Source: Jiangella muralis
GTDB taxonomy: Bacteria; Actinomycetota; Actinomycetes; Jiangellales; Jiangellaceae
NCBI RefSeq assembly: GCF_001270745.1
Contig: NZ_LFXL01000030.1
Span: forward strand, 98,851 to 162,850
Direction of reading: 5' to 3'
DNA length: 64,000 nt
Under the pieces are notes generated by a model that was not told the origin of the DNA, ran no database searches, and saw only the letters and a list, made by a program, of their open reading frames with translations. Shown here piece after piece: positions 8,688-16,155 of the stretch. Made by a program: the position numbers and the translations under genes. Every line of letters starts with the position of its first letter. The first letter of the stretch is position 1.

Positions 8688-8741
8688 GTTGGCCGTTGTG
8701 CGGCCGTTGGCCGTTGTGCGGCCGTTGGCCGTTGTGCGGCC
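8688..8741 (+). repeat. Three perfect tandem copies of an 18-bp unit
   Basis: GTTGGCCGTTGTGCGGCC is repeated at 8688-8705, 8706-8723 and 8724-8741, followed by a diverged fourth unit starting GTTCGCCGCTTTGCGG. The array lies 24 bp after the stop of the dipeptidase-like gene and runs into the inverted-repeat element at 8763. The unit contains CGTTGGCCGT, the same string as the outer right edge of that element, so the array may have grown from an element end. There are no unique spacers, so it is not a CRISPR. Confidence 0.85.
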
Positions 8742-8762
8742 GTTCGCCGCTTTGCGGCAGTG

Positions 8763-9326
8763 GGCCGTCCCCCTGCTGCCCATTTTCTTAGCCGCGGCAC
8801 CGCGCCTCAAGCGGAGCCCAGTGGCGCTTCGCGCCGGCGAAGGTCCGCTTGACCCGCGGCACCGCGGTCTAGGTACGGGCAGCTATCAGGGGGACGGGGA
8901 AGTGCGGGCAGAGCCCGCCCGGGTGCACCGTCGGCTGGCTGGCGTTCGTCGTTGCTGCCGGTGCACCGGTTGTCCTCGACTCCCGGAGCCGTCTTCGATG
9001 GCGGGGGTCGTGTTCGAGGGGCCTTTCGGACGTTTCTCGCCATCGAAGACGGCCCAGGGCATCGACGTCACTCGCGTGGGGAGCACGTCACCCGCCGCAG
9101 CACCGGATGACGGTCGTCATCGGCGGCCATGCGGTGCTGACGCGGGTGAGGTGCCCCCGGCGCGCGTGAAGTGAGGCGTGCCCAGACTCCCCCCGTCCCC
9201 CTGATAGCTGCCCGTACCTAGACCGCGGGACCGCGGGTCAAGCGGACACCCAACGCGCGAAGCGCCACTCGGGTCCGCTTGAGGCGCGGTCACGCGGCTA
9301 AGAAAATGGGCGCCAGGGGGACGGCC
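8763..9326. mobile_element. Noncoding element with long terminal inverted repeats, copy A (MITE-like)
   Basis: The outer 34 bp at 8763-8796 are repeated inverted at 9293-9326 with a single mismatch pair region. The homology continues inward, so the arms 8763-8899 and 9191-9326 form an inverted repeat of about 136 bp. The centre holds a hairpin (arms 8989-9003 and 9038-9052, 15 bp perfect). No convincing reading frame is present. Related copies lie at 33360-33781 and 46325-46438. This looks like a non-autonomous mobile element; no flanking target duplication could be confirmed. It fills the 681-bp gap between the genes at 8663 and 9345. Confidence 0.75.
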
Positions 9327-9344
9327 AACGGTAGGGAACCCGGC

Positions 9345-10340
9345 TCACGCGTCCAGCAGGGCGATCGTGTCGGCGAAGCCGTCCAGCGCATCACCGACCG
9401 CCTCCGCGCTGACGCCGGGGAGCTGGAACCGGACCAGGCACTCGGTGACGCCGAGCTCGGACTCGTAGCGGCGCAGGTCGGCGGCCACCGTCTCCGGGGA
9501 ACCGACGAGGAAGCGGCCGTCGGCCCAGCGGCGGAGGTTGTCGAGGGAGTCGTCGTCGGGGTAGGTGGGGTGCAGGGGGCGGTAGACGGTGCCGTACTCG
9601 TGCCGCAGCCCCGGCGCGAACAGCTCCCATGCCCGCTCGTCGGTCTCGGCGACGAAGCCCTCGCGCCGCAGCGGCTGCTCCAGCACCGGCGGGAGCCCGG
9701 CCGCCTCGCGGTCCGCGCGGAACAGCGCGAGTTGCCGATGCAGCCGGTCGAGCGAGTGACCGGGCGGCATCACCCACGCGTCACCACTGGCCGCGGCCCG
9801 CCGGACGCCGGGGTCCTCCAGGGCGCCCAGCCACAGCGGAACGCCAGCGGGGTTGACGGGCAGTGGCCGCACCCGCGCGCCGCGGAACGTGTAGTGGCCG
9901 TCGCCGTCGACGACCTCGCCGGCCAGCAGCCGGCGGACCTGGCCGATGGACTCCTGGTAGATCCGGGCCCGCCGCCGGTACGGCACGCCGAACCCGTCGA
10001 ACTCGGCCTCGACCCAGCCCAGGCCGACGCCGAGGATCGCGCGGCCGCCGGACATCAGGTCCAGCACGGCCGCCTCCTCGGCCACGGCGACGGGGTGGTG
10101 CAGGGCCAGGATCACGATGTCGGTGCCGATCCGCATCCGCGTCGTCACCGCGGCGGCCGCGCTGGCCAGCAGCATCGGGCGCGGCAGCCAGCCGTCGTCG
10201 AGGAAGTGGTGCTCGGCGAAGAGGACCGACGAGAAGCCGCGCGCGTCGGCGGCGGCGATGTCGCGCAGCCCGCGCTCGACGACCCGGTGACCGGACTCGT
10301 CCGGTCCGACTTGGAAGCTGTAGTGCAGCCCGATCCTCAC
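9345..10340 (-). CDS. LLM-class flavin-dependent oxidoreductase
   Basis: 331 aa from a GTG at 10340 that overlaps the TGA of the upstream cyclic amidohydrolase. Luciferase-like TIM-barrel features include IGLHYSFQVG at the start, LFAEHHF, MRIGTDIVILALHHPVAVAEE and LGVGLGWVEAEFDGFGVP, the usual F420 or FMN-binding scaffold. The family includes RutA, which oxidatively opens pyrimidine rings, as well as F420-dependent dehydrogenases. It is the last gene of the operon 14935-9345. A ring-oxidation role beside deaminase and hydantoinase-like genes is attractive but unproven. Confidence 0.87.
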   Translation of the reverse strand: MRIGLHYSFQVGPDESGHRVVERGLRDIAAADARGFSSVLFAEHHFLDDGWLPRPMLLASAAAAVTTRMRIGTDIVILALHHPVAVAEEAAVLDLMSGGRAILGVGLGWVEAEFDGFGVPYRRRARIYQESIGQVRRLLAGEVVDGDGHYTFRGARVRPLPVNPAGVPLWLGALEDPGVRRAAASGDAWVMPPGHSLDRLHRQLALFRADREAAGLPPVLEQPLRREGFVAETDERAWELFAPGLRHEYGTVYRPLHPTYPDDDSLDNLRRWADGRFLVGSPETVAADLRRYESELGVTECLVRFQLPGVSAEAVGDALDGFADTIALLDA

Positions 10341-11701
10341 GAGCGTCCCTCCGGGGTCAGGAACCGGCCGGACGGCGGTCCGGGCAGCAGCTCGCCACCG
10401 CGGGCGATCTCGCGGCCGCGCAGGTAGGTGGCGACGACCGCGCCGGCGAGGCGACGTCCGTCGAACGGCGACCAGCCCGCGCGGCTGTGCAGCCGGGCCG
10501 CGTCGACGGTCGTGCTGGCGGCGGGGTCGACGACGACGAGGTCGGCGTCCGCGCCGGGAGCGATCGTTCCCTTGCCGGCCAGGCCGCACAACCGGGCCGG
10601 CGCGGCGCTGGTCAGCTCGGCCAGCCGGGACCAGCTCAGCCGTCCGGCCAACACGGCGTCGACCAGCAGCGGCAGGACGGTCTCGACGCCCGGGTAGCCC
10701 GGCGGGGCCGCCCACACGTCGGCGCGACCGGCCGCCTTGTCCGCCGGCGAGTGCGGCGCGTGGTCGGTGGCCACCAGGTCGACCCGCCCGTCGGCGAGCG
10801 CCGACCAGTAGGCGGCGGCGTCGTCCGCGGGGAAGGCGAACGGCACCCCGAAGACGCCGAGGCGATCGAGGTCGTCCTCGAGCAGCGCGGGCGGGCCGCA
10901 CTCGGCGGTGACGCGGACGCCGGACCGGCGGGCCGCGGCGATCAGGTCGAGGGCGGCGACCGGAGCGAGCGACGCGTGCGCGATGTGGACCCGGCAGCCG
11001 GTGTCGGCCGCGGCCGCCAGCACCCGGGCGAGCGCGTCGAGGACGCCGTCGCCCCGGTACGACCGGCACACCAGCCGCGCGTCGGACGTGCTCGCGGCCC
11101 GCAGCCGCGCCCGCAGCACGACCTCCCGCTCGTGGTCGGCGACGTGCACCGCGACCGGCAGCGCGCGGTCCACGCCGGCCCGGAAGACCGACCGCAGGGT
11201 TTCGTCGTCGGGCGTCGACAGCTCGTCGGCGTAGGGGTCGTCGTCGCGGTGCGACCGGTTCAGGTACACCTTGACGCCGACGGCGCCGAGCCCGGCCATC
11301 GCCGCCAGCTCCGCGACGTCGGTGCCGCCGGCCCACAGCCCGAAGTCCACGTGCGACGTGCCGCGCACGAGGTCGCGCTTGGCCCGGAACCGCTCGGCGC
11401 TCGTCACCGGCGGGTGCGTGTTCGGCATGTCGCAGACCGTGGTGACGCCGCCGCAGGCGGCCGCGGCGCTGCCGGTGCCGAAGTCCTCCTTGTGCTCGAA
11501 CCCCGGCTGGCGGAAGTGCACGTGGACGTCGACGGCGCCGGGCAGCAGGACGCGGCCGCGGACGTCGACGACCTCGGCGGCGTTCAGCGTGCCCGGTCCG
11601 CCCACGGCCGCGATGACGCCACCCGTCACGGCGACGTCCGCGAGCGCCGTCCCACCGGGCAGCACCGCCGTGGCGCCGCGGAAGACGACGTCGGCGCTCA
11701 C
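10337..11701 (-). CDS. Dihydroorotase/allantoinase-type cyclic amidohydrolase B
   Basis: 454 aa from the GTG at 11701, which overlaps the TGA of the AbgA-like gene. The ligand set is complete: H60-x-H62 followed by FRQPGFEHKED, candidate carboxylated K144 (GVKVYL), H186, H242 and D313 (ATDHAPHS). MPNTHPPVT is a typical dihydroorotase/allantoinase loop. It is paralogous to the enzyme at 2770-4173 but clearly diverged, so the two operons may open different rings or successive intermediates. Expected to hydrolyse a cyclic ureide or imide in the cytoplasm. Confidence 0.88.
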   Translation of the reverse strand: MSADVVFRGATAVLPGGTALADVAVTGGVIAAVGGPGTLNAAEVVDVRGRVLLPGAVDVHVHFRQPGFEHKEDFGTGSAAAACGGVTTVCDMPNTHPPVTSAERFRAKRDLVRGTSHVDFGLWAGGTDVAELAAMAGLGAVGVKVYLNRSHRDDDPYADELSTPDDETLRSVFRAGVDRALPVAVHVADHEREVVLRARLRAASTSDARLVCRSYRGDGVLDALARVLAAAADTGCRVHIAHASLAPVAALDLIAAARRSGVRVTAECGPPALLEDDLDRLGVFGVPFAFPADDAAAYWSALADGRVDLVATDHAPHSPADKAAGRADVWAAPPGYPGVETVLPLLVDAVLAGRLSWSRLAELTSAAPARLCGLAGKGTIAPGADADLVVVDPAASTTVDAARLHSRAGWSPFDGRRLAGAVVATYLRGREIARGGELLPGPPSGRFLTPEGRS

Positions 11702-12990
11702 CCGAGCACGCCCAGCTCGCGCAGGCAGCCGAGGAAGACGTCGCGGCCGATGACCAGCGCGTCGTCGTCGACGTCGAAGCCCGGCGCGTGGTGCACGTCG
11801 CCGAGCCGCGACCCGAGCCCGAAGTAGACGGCCTGGCCGCCGGCGGCCTGGACGGCGTTCATGAAGCTGCTCATGTCGTCGCTGCCCTTGAAGTCCGCGG
11901 TGTCGCGCACCCGCGTGACGCCGTCCACCCCGGCCGCGGCCCGGGCCACCACGGCGGCCAAGGCAGGCGTGCTGTCGGCGCCCGCCGCTCCCCCGGCGGT
12001 CTCGACGCTGGCCTCGACGCCGGTGACGGCGGCGGCCCCGAGCACGACGCCGTCGACGCGGTCGCGCAGGTAGCCCAGGATGGCGTTGTCGTCGGCGCGC
12101 ACCTCGCACCGCAGCAGGGCGTGCGCCGGCACCGAGTTGCGGGTCTCGCCGCCCTCGATCGTGCCGACGTTGACCCGGGTCTCGCCGTCGCCGTGGCGGC
12201 TGATCGCCAGCAGGTTCTGGACGGCGATAGCTGCGGCCTGGACGGCGTTGCGGCCCTCGTGCGGGGAGATGCCCGCATGCGCGTTGCGGCCGCGGAAGCG
12301 CACGTCGAACTTGTGGCTGGCGAGGATGCGCCGGTAGCCGGCGACCACCTCGCCGGTCGCGCGGGCCTGCACCCCGATGTGGCAGCCGAGCAGGACGTCG
12401 ATGCCGTCGGCGACACCGGCGGCCACCATCGCCGGGCCGCCGCGCAGCCCTTCCTCCGCGGGCTGGAAGATCAGCCGGATCTCTCCGGACAGCCGGCCGG
12501 CGGCGACGGCGTCGGCCAGCTCGCGCGCCACCGCGAGGCCGATGGCGGTGTGCGCGTCGTGGCCGCAGCTGTGGTGCACGCCGTCGGTGCGGGAGCGGTA
12601 GCCGCCGCGTTCGGCGGTGTGCGCGGGGTCGGCCGACTCGTGCCCGTAGTTCGCGTCGATGTCGAACCGCAGCGCCACGACGGGTCCGGGGCGCCCGGTC
12701 GCCAGCGTCGCCACCACGCCGGTGAACCCGTCGCGGACGAGCGCGGCGTACTCCGGGTCGGCCCCGGCGGCGAGCGCGCGGTCGTAGGCCGCGGTCAGCT
12801 CGGCGGCGGACGGCAGGCCCGGCCGGTCCGCGGCCACCACCTCGCGCCCGACCCGCAGGGCGTAGCCGAGGCCGGCCAGCCGGCGGGCCACCAGCGACGC
12901 GGTCCGCACCTCGCACCACCCGGGCTCGGCGTGGGCGTGCAGGTCGCGGCGGTCCGCGATCATCGCGCGGACGGCGTCGGCTGGGCTCAT
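11698..12990 (-). CDS. M20 family amidohydrolase, AbgA-like
   Basis: 430 aa, ATG at 12990. M20D motifs are clear: HHSCGHDAHTAIG, IFQPAEEG, AHAGISPHEGRNA and, near the C-terminus, SDDMSSFM and GDVHHAPGFD. The N-terminal layout RRDLHAHAEPGWCEVRTA plus GREVV and GFTGVVATL resembles AbgA, a subunit of p-aminobenzoyl-glutamate hydrolase, more than generic IAA-amino-acid hydrolases. AbgA normally works with AbgB, and no AbgB is nearby. In this operon it probably cleaves an amide formed after ring opening. It starts 13 bp after the deaminase-type gene ends. Confidence 0.85.
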   Translation of the reverse strand: MSPADAVRAMIADRRDLHAHAEPGWCEVRTASLVARRLAGLGYALRVGREVVAADRPGLPSAAELTAAYDRALAAGADPEYAALVRDGFTGVVATLATGRPGPVVALRFDIDANYGHESADPAHTAERGGYRSRTDGVHHSCGHDAHTAIGLAVARELADAVAAGRLSGEIRLIFQPAEEGLRGGPAMVAAGVADGIDVLLGCHIGVQARATGEVVAGYRRILASHKFDVRFRGRNAHAGISPHEGRNAVQAAAIAVQNLLAISRHGDGETRVNVGTIEGGETRNSVPAHALLRCEVRADDNAILGYLRDRVDGVVLGAAAVTGVEASVETAGGAAGADSTPALAAVVARAAAGVDGVTRVRDTADFKGSDDMSSFMNAVQAAGGQAVYFGLGSRLGDVHHAPGFDVDDDALVIGRDVFLGCLRELGVLG

Positions 12991-13003
12991 GTCCGGTCCC
13001 TTC

Positions 13004-14380
13004 TCAGGCGATCCCGGCGCGGCGCACCACAGCCCGGGCGCGGTCCAGCGCCTCCGCGACGATCGCGTCCTCGTCCACGCGGACGCAGCGGCCGTCCTCG
13101 ACCACCACCTCGCCGCCCACGATCGTCATGCGCACGTCCGACCCGCGGGCCGCGTACACGAGCGCCGCCGGGACGTCATGGTGCGGCGTCAGGTGCGGCG
13201 CGCCGAGCCCGACCACGGTGACGTCGGCCAGCCGCCCGGGCGCCAGGACGCCCGCGTCGACGCCGAGCAGCCGCGCGCCCTCGCTGGTCGCGAGCGCCAG
13301 TGCCTCGCCGCTGTGCGACGCGTCGGGGTCCAGCCGGTGCAAGCGCTGCACCAGGACCGCCTGCTTCATGCACTCGAACAGGTCCTGACGGTGGTTGTAG
13401 GCCGCGCCGTCGGTGCCCAGTCCGACGACCGCGCCGGCCGCACGCAGCTCGCGCAGCCGCAGGACGCCGTCGGCGCCGTACTGGTTCGACACCGGGCAGT
13501 GCGCCACCGCGGTGCCGGTCTCGCCCGCCATCCGCACCTCGGCGTCGCTCAGGTGGATGCCGTGCGCGAGCGTCGTGCGCGGTCCGAGCAGGCCCTGCTC
13601 GTGCAGCCAGGCGACCGGCGTCGTGCCGTAGGCGCCGCGGTACACCTCGGGGTCGCGCGGCGTCGACGCACAGTGCGCGTGCCAGCCCGTCCCCAGCTCG
13701 CGGGCCAGCTCGGCGGACCCGCGCAACAGCTCCTGATCGGCATAGGTGACGTTGTGCGGGCCGGGCCACACCCCGACGCGGCTGCCCGGCGGCCGGGCGG
13801 TGACGCACTCGCGCGTCAGCTCGACCTCCGCACCGGTGGTGTGCGCGAACAGGCCGCCGGCCAGCCCGTTCTCCCGGGCCACCGCGCTCGGACTGCCCGC
13901 CATCCCGCGGGCGACCACACCCCGCAGCCCGACCTCCTCGACGGCCGCGGCGACGGCGAGCACGGTCTCCGGGTCGGCCGGGGCGTAGTGGTGGTCCAGC
14001 AGCGCCGTCGTCCCGGCCCGGGCCGCCTCCACCGCGCCCAGCAGCGCCGCCACCCGGGCGTCCTCCCTGGTCAGCGCCGCGGCGTAGGGCCACATGAAGT
14101 CGGCCAGCCAGGACCACAGCGGCATGCCCTCGCCGAGGCTGCGGGCCAGGCCCTGGTAGAGGTGCGTGTGGGTGTCGACGAGGCCCGGCAGCACCGCCGT
14201 GCCGCGGCAGTCGACGGTGCGCACCGGCCGCAGCCCGGCCAGCTCGGCGGCCGTCCCGACGGCGGTCACCCGGTCCCCGAGGACGGCCACGGCGCCGTCC
14301 TCGACCACGCCGGTCGCGGGGTCCATGGTGACGACGGTGCCGCCGGTCAGCAGCAGGTCGCACTCCGTCGCGTCGGACAC
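13004..14380 (-). CDS. Amidohydrolase, SAH-deaminase/chlorohydrolase type B
   Basis: 458 aa from a GTG at 14380. Subtype III ligands are visible: THTHLYQG (HxH), WHAHCAST, AHGIHLSDAE, a following AHCPVSN and the metal aspartate in GLGTDGAAYNH. This is the pattern of SAH/MTA deaminases and triazine hydrolases. It is the functional counterpart of the 6037-7446 gene, but the two are not close copies. It follows the NTF2-like gene by 3 bp and precedes AbgA-like M20 by 13 bp in the operon under operator 3. Likely reaction: hydrolytic removal of an amino or other leaving group from a ring. Confidence 0.88.
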   Translation of the reverse strand: MSDATECDLLLTGGTVVTMDPATGVVEDGAVAVLGDRVTAVGTAAELAGLRPVRTVDCRGTAVLPGLVDTHTHLYQGLARSLGEGMPLWSWLADFMWPYAAALTREDARVAALLGAVEAARAGTTALLDHHYAPADPETVLAVAAAVEEVGLRGVVARGMAGSPSAVARENGLAGGLFAHTTGAEVELTRECVTARPPGSRVGVWPGPHNVTYADQELLRGSAELARELGTGWHAHCASTPRDPEVYRGAYGTTPVAWLHEQGLLGPRTTLAHGIHLSDAEVRMAGETGTAVAHCPVSNQYGADGVLRLRELRAAGAVVGLGTDGAAYNHRQDLFECMKQAVLVQRLHRLDPDASHSGEALALATSEGARLLGVDAGVLAPGRLADVTVVGLGAPHLTPHHDVPAALVYAARGSDVRMTIVGGEVVVEDGRCVRVDEDAIVAEALDRARAVVRRAGIA

Positions 14381-14383
14381 GGC

Positions 14384-14935
14384 TCAGTACTCGACGAGGG
14401 TTCCCTGACTGTAGGGCGTGTTGCCGAGCCCGCGCCGGCGCGAGGTGTCCTCGGCGGTCTTCGCGTCCGGGACGGCGTCGTCCTCGGGCCGGGTCGAGCA
14501 GTGGAAGTGCCACATCTTCCACTCGCGCCCGCCCTCGCCGTCGTCGCGCTTGTAGATCTCGGTGGAGCGGTACCGGAAGGTCACGTCGACCTCCTCGGCC
14601 AGCGGGTTGCCGTCGTCGTCCTTGATCACCCAGGACGGGTAGATGCCTTCCGACACGACGTAGCCCATGTCGCCGGCGACGTCGACGCGCATGACGTGGT
14701 CCTCGCAGAGGCCCCAGCGGTCGGTGCGGGCATAGAAGGACCACAGCGCGTCGAGGTCGTCGACCCCGAAGTACGGGTGGGCGTTGAGGTTGAGCATGAG
14801 GAACTGGTCGCGCTTCGGCGGGAAGAGCGTCCGCATCAGCGGGATGTTGATCTCGAAGTTGGAGAAGTACCAGTCGCGGTGCAGCTTCAGCAGCTGCTCC
14901 ACGTCGTCGGCCTGCCCGGCTGCCTGGTTCTGCAC
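14384..14935 (-). CDS. NTF2/SnoaL-like protein, copy B
   Basis: 183 aa from a GTG at 14935. It shares long identical blocks with the protein at 761-1327: LHRDWYFSNF, INIPLMRT, HPYFGVDDL, SFYARTD and MWHFHCSTRP. It is the first gene of its operon, 31 bp from operator 3. The strict conservation of W, H and R positions between the two copies suggests a binding pocket rather than a decaying duplicate. Function in the pathway is unknown; NTF2-like proteins can be isomerases, hydrolases or small dioxygenase subunits. Confidence 0.82.
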   Translation of the reverse strand: MQNQAAGQADDVEQLLKLHRDWYFSNFEINIPLMRTLFPPKRDQFLMLNLNAHPYFGVDDLDALWSFYARTDRWGLCEDHVMRVDVAGDMGYVVSEGIYPSWVIKDDDGNPLAEEVDVTFRYRSTEIYKRDDGEGGREWKMWHFHCSTRPEDDAVPDAKTAEDTSRRRGLGNTPYSQGTLVEY

Positions 14936-14965
14936 GTGCCTTCCCCTTCCGGTCGAACGAGTCCT

Positions 14966-14980
14966 TGTAATCAGATTACA
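14966..14980. promoter_or_regulatory. Operator 3, TGTAATCAGATTACA
   Basis: Perfect inverted repeat TGTAATC-A-GATTACA, 31 bp upstream of the NTF2-like start at 14935. Its centre is 48 bp from operator 4, so the divergent 14936-15048 region carries one site per promoter. Confidence 0.8.
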
Positions 14981-15013
14981 TAGGCTGGCGGGGCGGCACC
15001 AGAGGTGCCAGAC

Positions 15014-15028
15014 TGTAATTTGATTACA
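15014..15028. promoter_or_regulatory. Operator 4, TGTAATTTGATTACA
   Basis: Inverted repeat TGTAAT-TTG-ATTACA, 20 bp upstream of the ATG at 15049 and just before a GGAGGGG ribosome site (15039-15045). It matches the other three sites in both arms and differs only in the spacer. Confidence 0.78.
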
Positions 15029-15048
15029 CGGCCAGCGAGGAGGGGCAC

Positions 15049-16155
15049 ATGTCGGTCCAGGGATTCGCCGGCGACGGCTACAACGGCGTCACCGAGCTGC
15101 TGACCAGGTTCGTCGCCGAAGGGCAGGAGACCGGCGCGGGCCTGTCGATCTGGTCGGGCGGCACCGAGGTCGTCAACCTCACCGCCGGCTGGAGCGACGC
15201 CGGCCGGACCCGGCCGTGGTCCCCGGAGACCCTGGCGCACACCTACTCGACCTCGAAGCCGTTCGCCGCCCTGGCCACGCTGACGGCCGCGGCCACGGGC
15301 GCGCTGGAGCTGGACCGTCCGGTCGCGGCCTACTGGCCCGAGTACGGCCGCTCCGGCAAGGACCGGACGACGCTGCGCGACGTGCTGACGCACCGGGCCG
15401 GCCAGCCGGCCTTCCCGCCCGCCGCCGAGACCGTCGACCTGATCGACGAGGACGTCTTGCGCGAGACCCTCGCCGCGGCACCGCCCGAGACGCCGCCCGG
15501 CACCGTGCTGGCCGAGCACGCCCTCACCTACGGCCACCTGCTCGACGGCGTGCTGCGCGCCGCCACCGGCCGGCCGCTCGGGCACTGGTTCAACGACGTC
15601 GCCCGGCCGGCGCTGGGCATGGACGCCTGGTTCGGCGTCCCCACGAGCGAGCTGCCGCGGGTGGCCGAGCTGGAACACGGCCTGCCCGGCGGCGCCGCGC
15701 AGATGCTGACGGACGTCTGCCCCACCTACGACCGCACGCTGTCCCGGCCGCACGGCGCGATGGACATGGAGCGGATCAACTCGACGGCGTTCCGGCAGTC
15801 GACGTTCGGCGCCATCAACCTGCACACGTCGGCGCGGGCGCTGGCCGGCTTCTACGCCACGGTGACCGACCCCGACGGCCCGCTGCGCGAGCTGCTCGGC
15901 GAGAAGCTGCACGCCGAGTTCGTCACCACCCAGGTCACCGACGTCGACCAGACGGTCCAGGAGCGGGTGAACTGGACGCTCGGCATGTTCCGCACCGAGA
16001 ACTTCATCGGCATGGGCGGCCTCGGCGGCTCCGCGGGCTACTGGTCGTTCAGCAACGACCACGCCGTCGCCTACGTGACCCGCCGCCTGCACGACCACGC
16101 CCGCATCGGGCAGATCGCGTTCTCGATGGGCGACAACCTGATCAAGGCCGTCTGA
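15049..16155 (+). CDS. Serine hydrolase, beta-lactamase (class C)/EstB family
   Basis: 368 aa, ATG at 15049 with a strong GGAGGGG site. It has S67-T-S-K70 (the SxxK nucleophile motif) and a tyrosine at 161 (TYGHLLDG) where family VIII esterases carry the second base. HNPG-like C-terminal features are weak; SGAG-type GGLGGSAGYWSF is near the end. No signal peptide is seen, which favours a cytoplasmic esterase, amidase or lactam hydrolase over a penicillin-binding protein. The operator at 15014 places it in the hydrolase regulon. Its 3' end overlaps the convergent oxidoreductase gene by 14 bp. Confidence 0.87.
   Translation: MSVQGFAGDGYNGVTELLTRFVAEGQETGAGLSIWSGGTEVVNLTAGWSDAGRTRPWSPETLAHTYSTSKPFAALATLTAAATGALELDRPVAAYWPEYGRSGKDRTTLRDVLTHRAGQPAFPPAAETVDLIDEDVLRETLAAAPPETPPGTVLAEHALTYGHLLDGVLRAATGRPLGHWFNDVARPALGMDAWFGVPTSELPRVAELEHGLPGGAAQMLTDVCPTYDRTLSRPHGAMDMERINSTAFRQSTFGAINLHTSARALAGFYATVTDPDGPLRELLGEKLHAEFVTTQVTDVDQTVQERVNWTLGMFRTENFIGMGGLGGSAGYWSFSNDHAVAYVTRRLHDHARIGQIAFSMGDNLIKAV

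Noticed and set aside
8688..8741. CRISPR-like array
   Set aside because: Units are directly adjacent with no unique spacers, and no cas genes are present.
9345..11336. A 663-codon fusion of an unknown domain with the LLM oxidoreductase
   Set aside because: The N-terminal part is a shifted frame of the cyclic amidohydrolase; the real start is the GTG at 10340.
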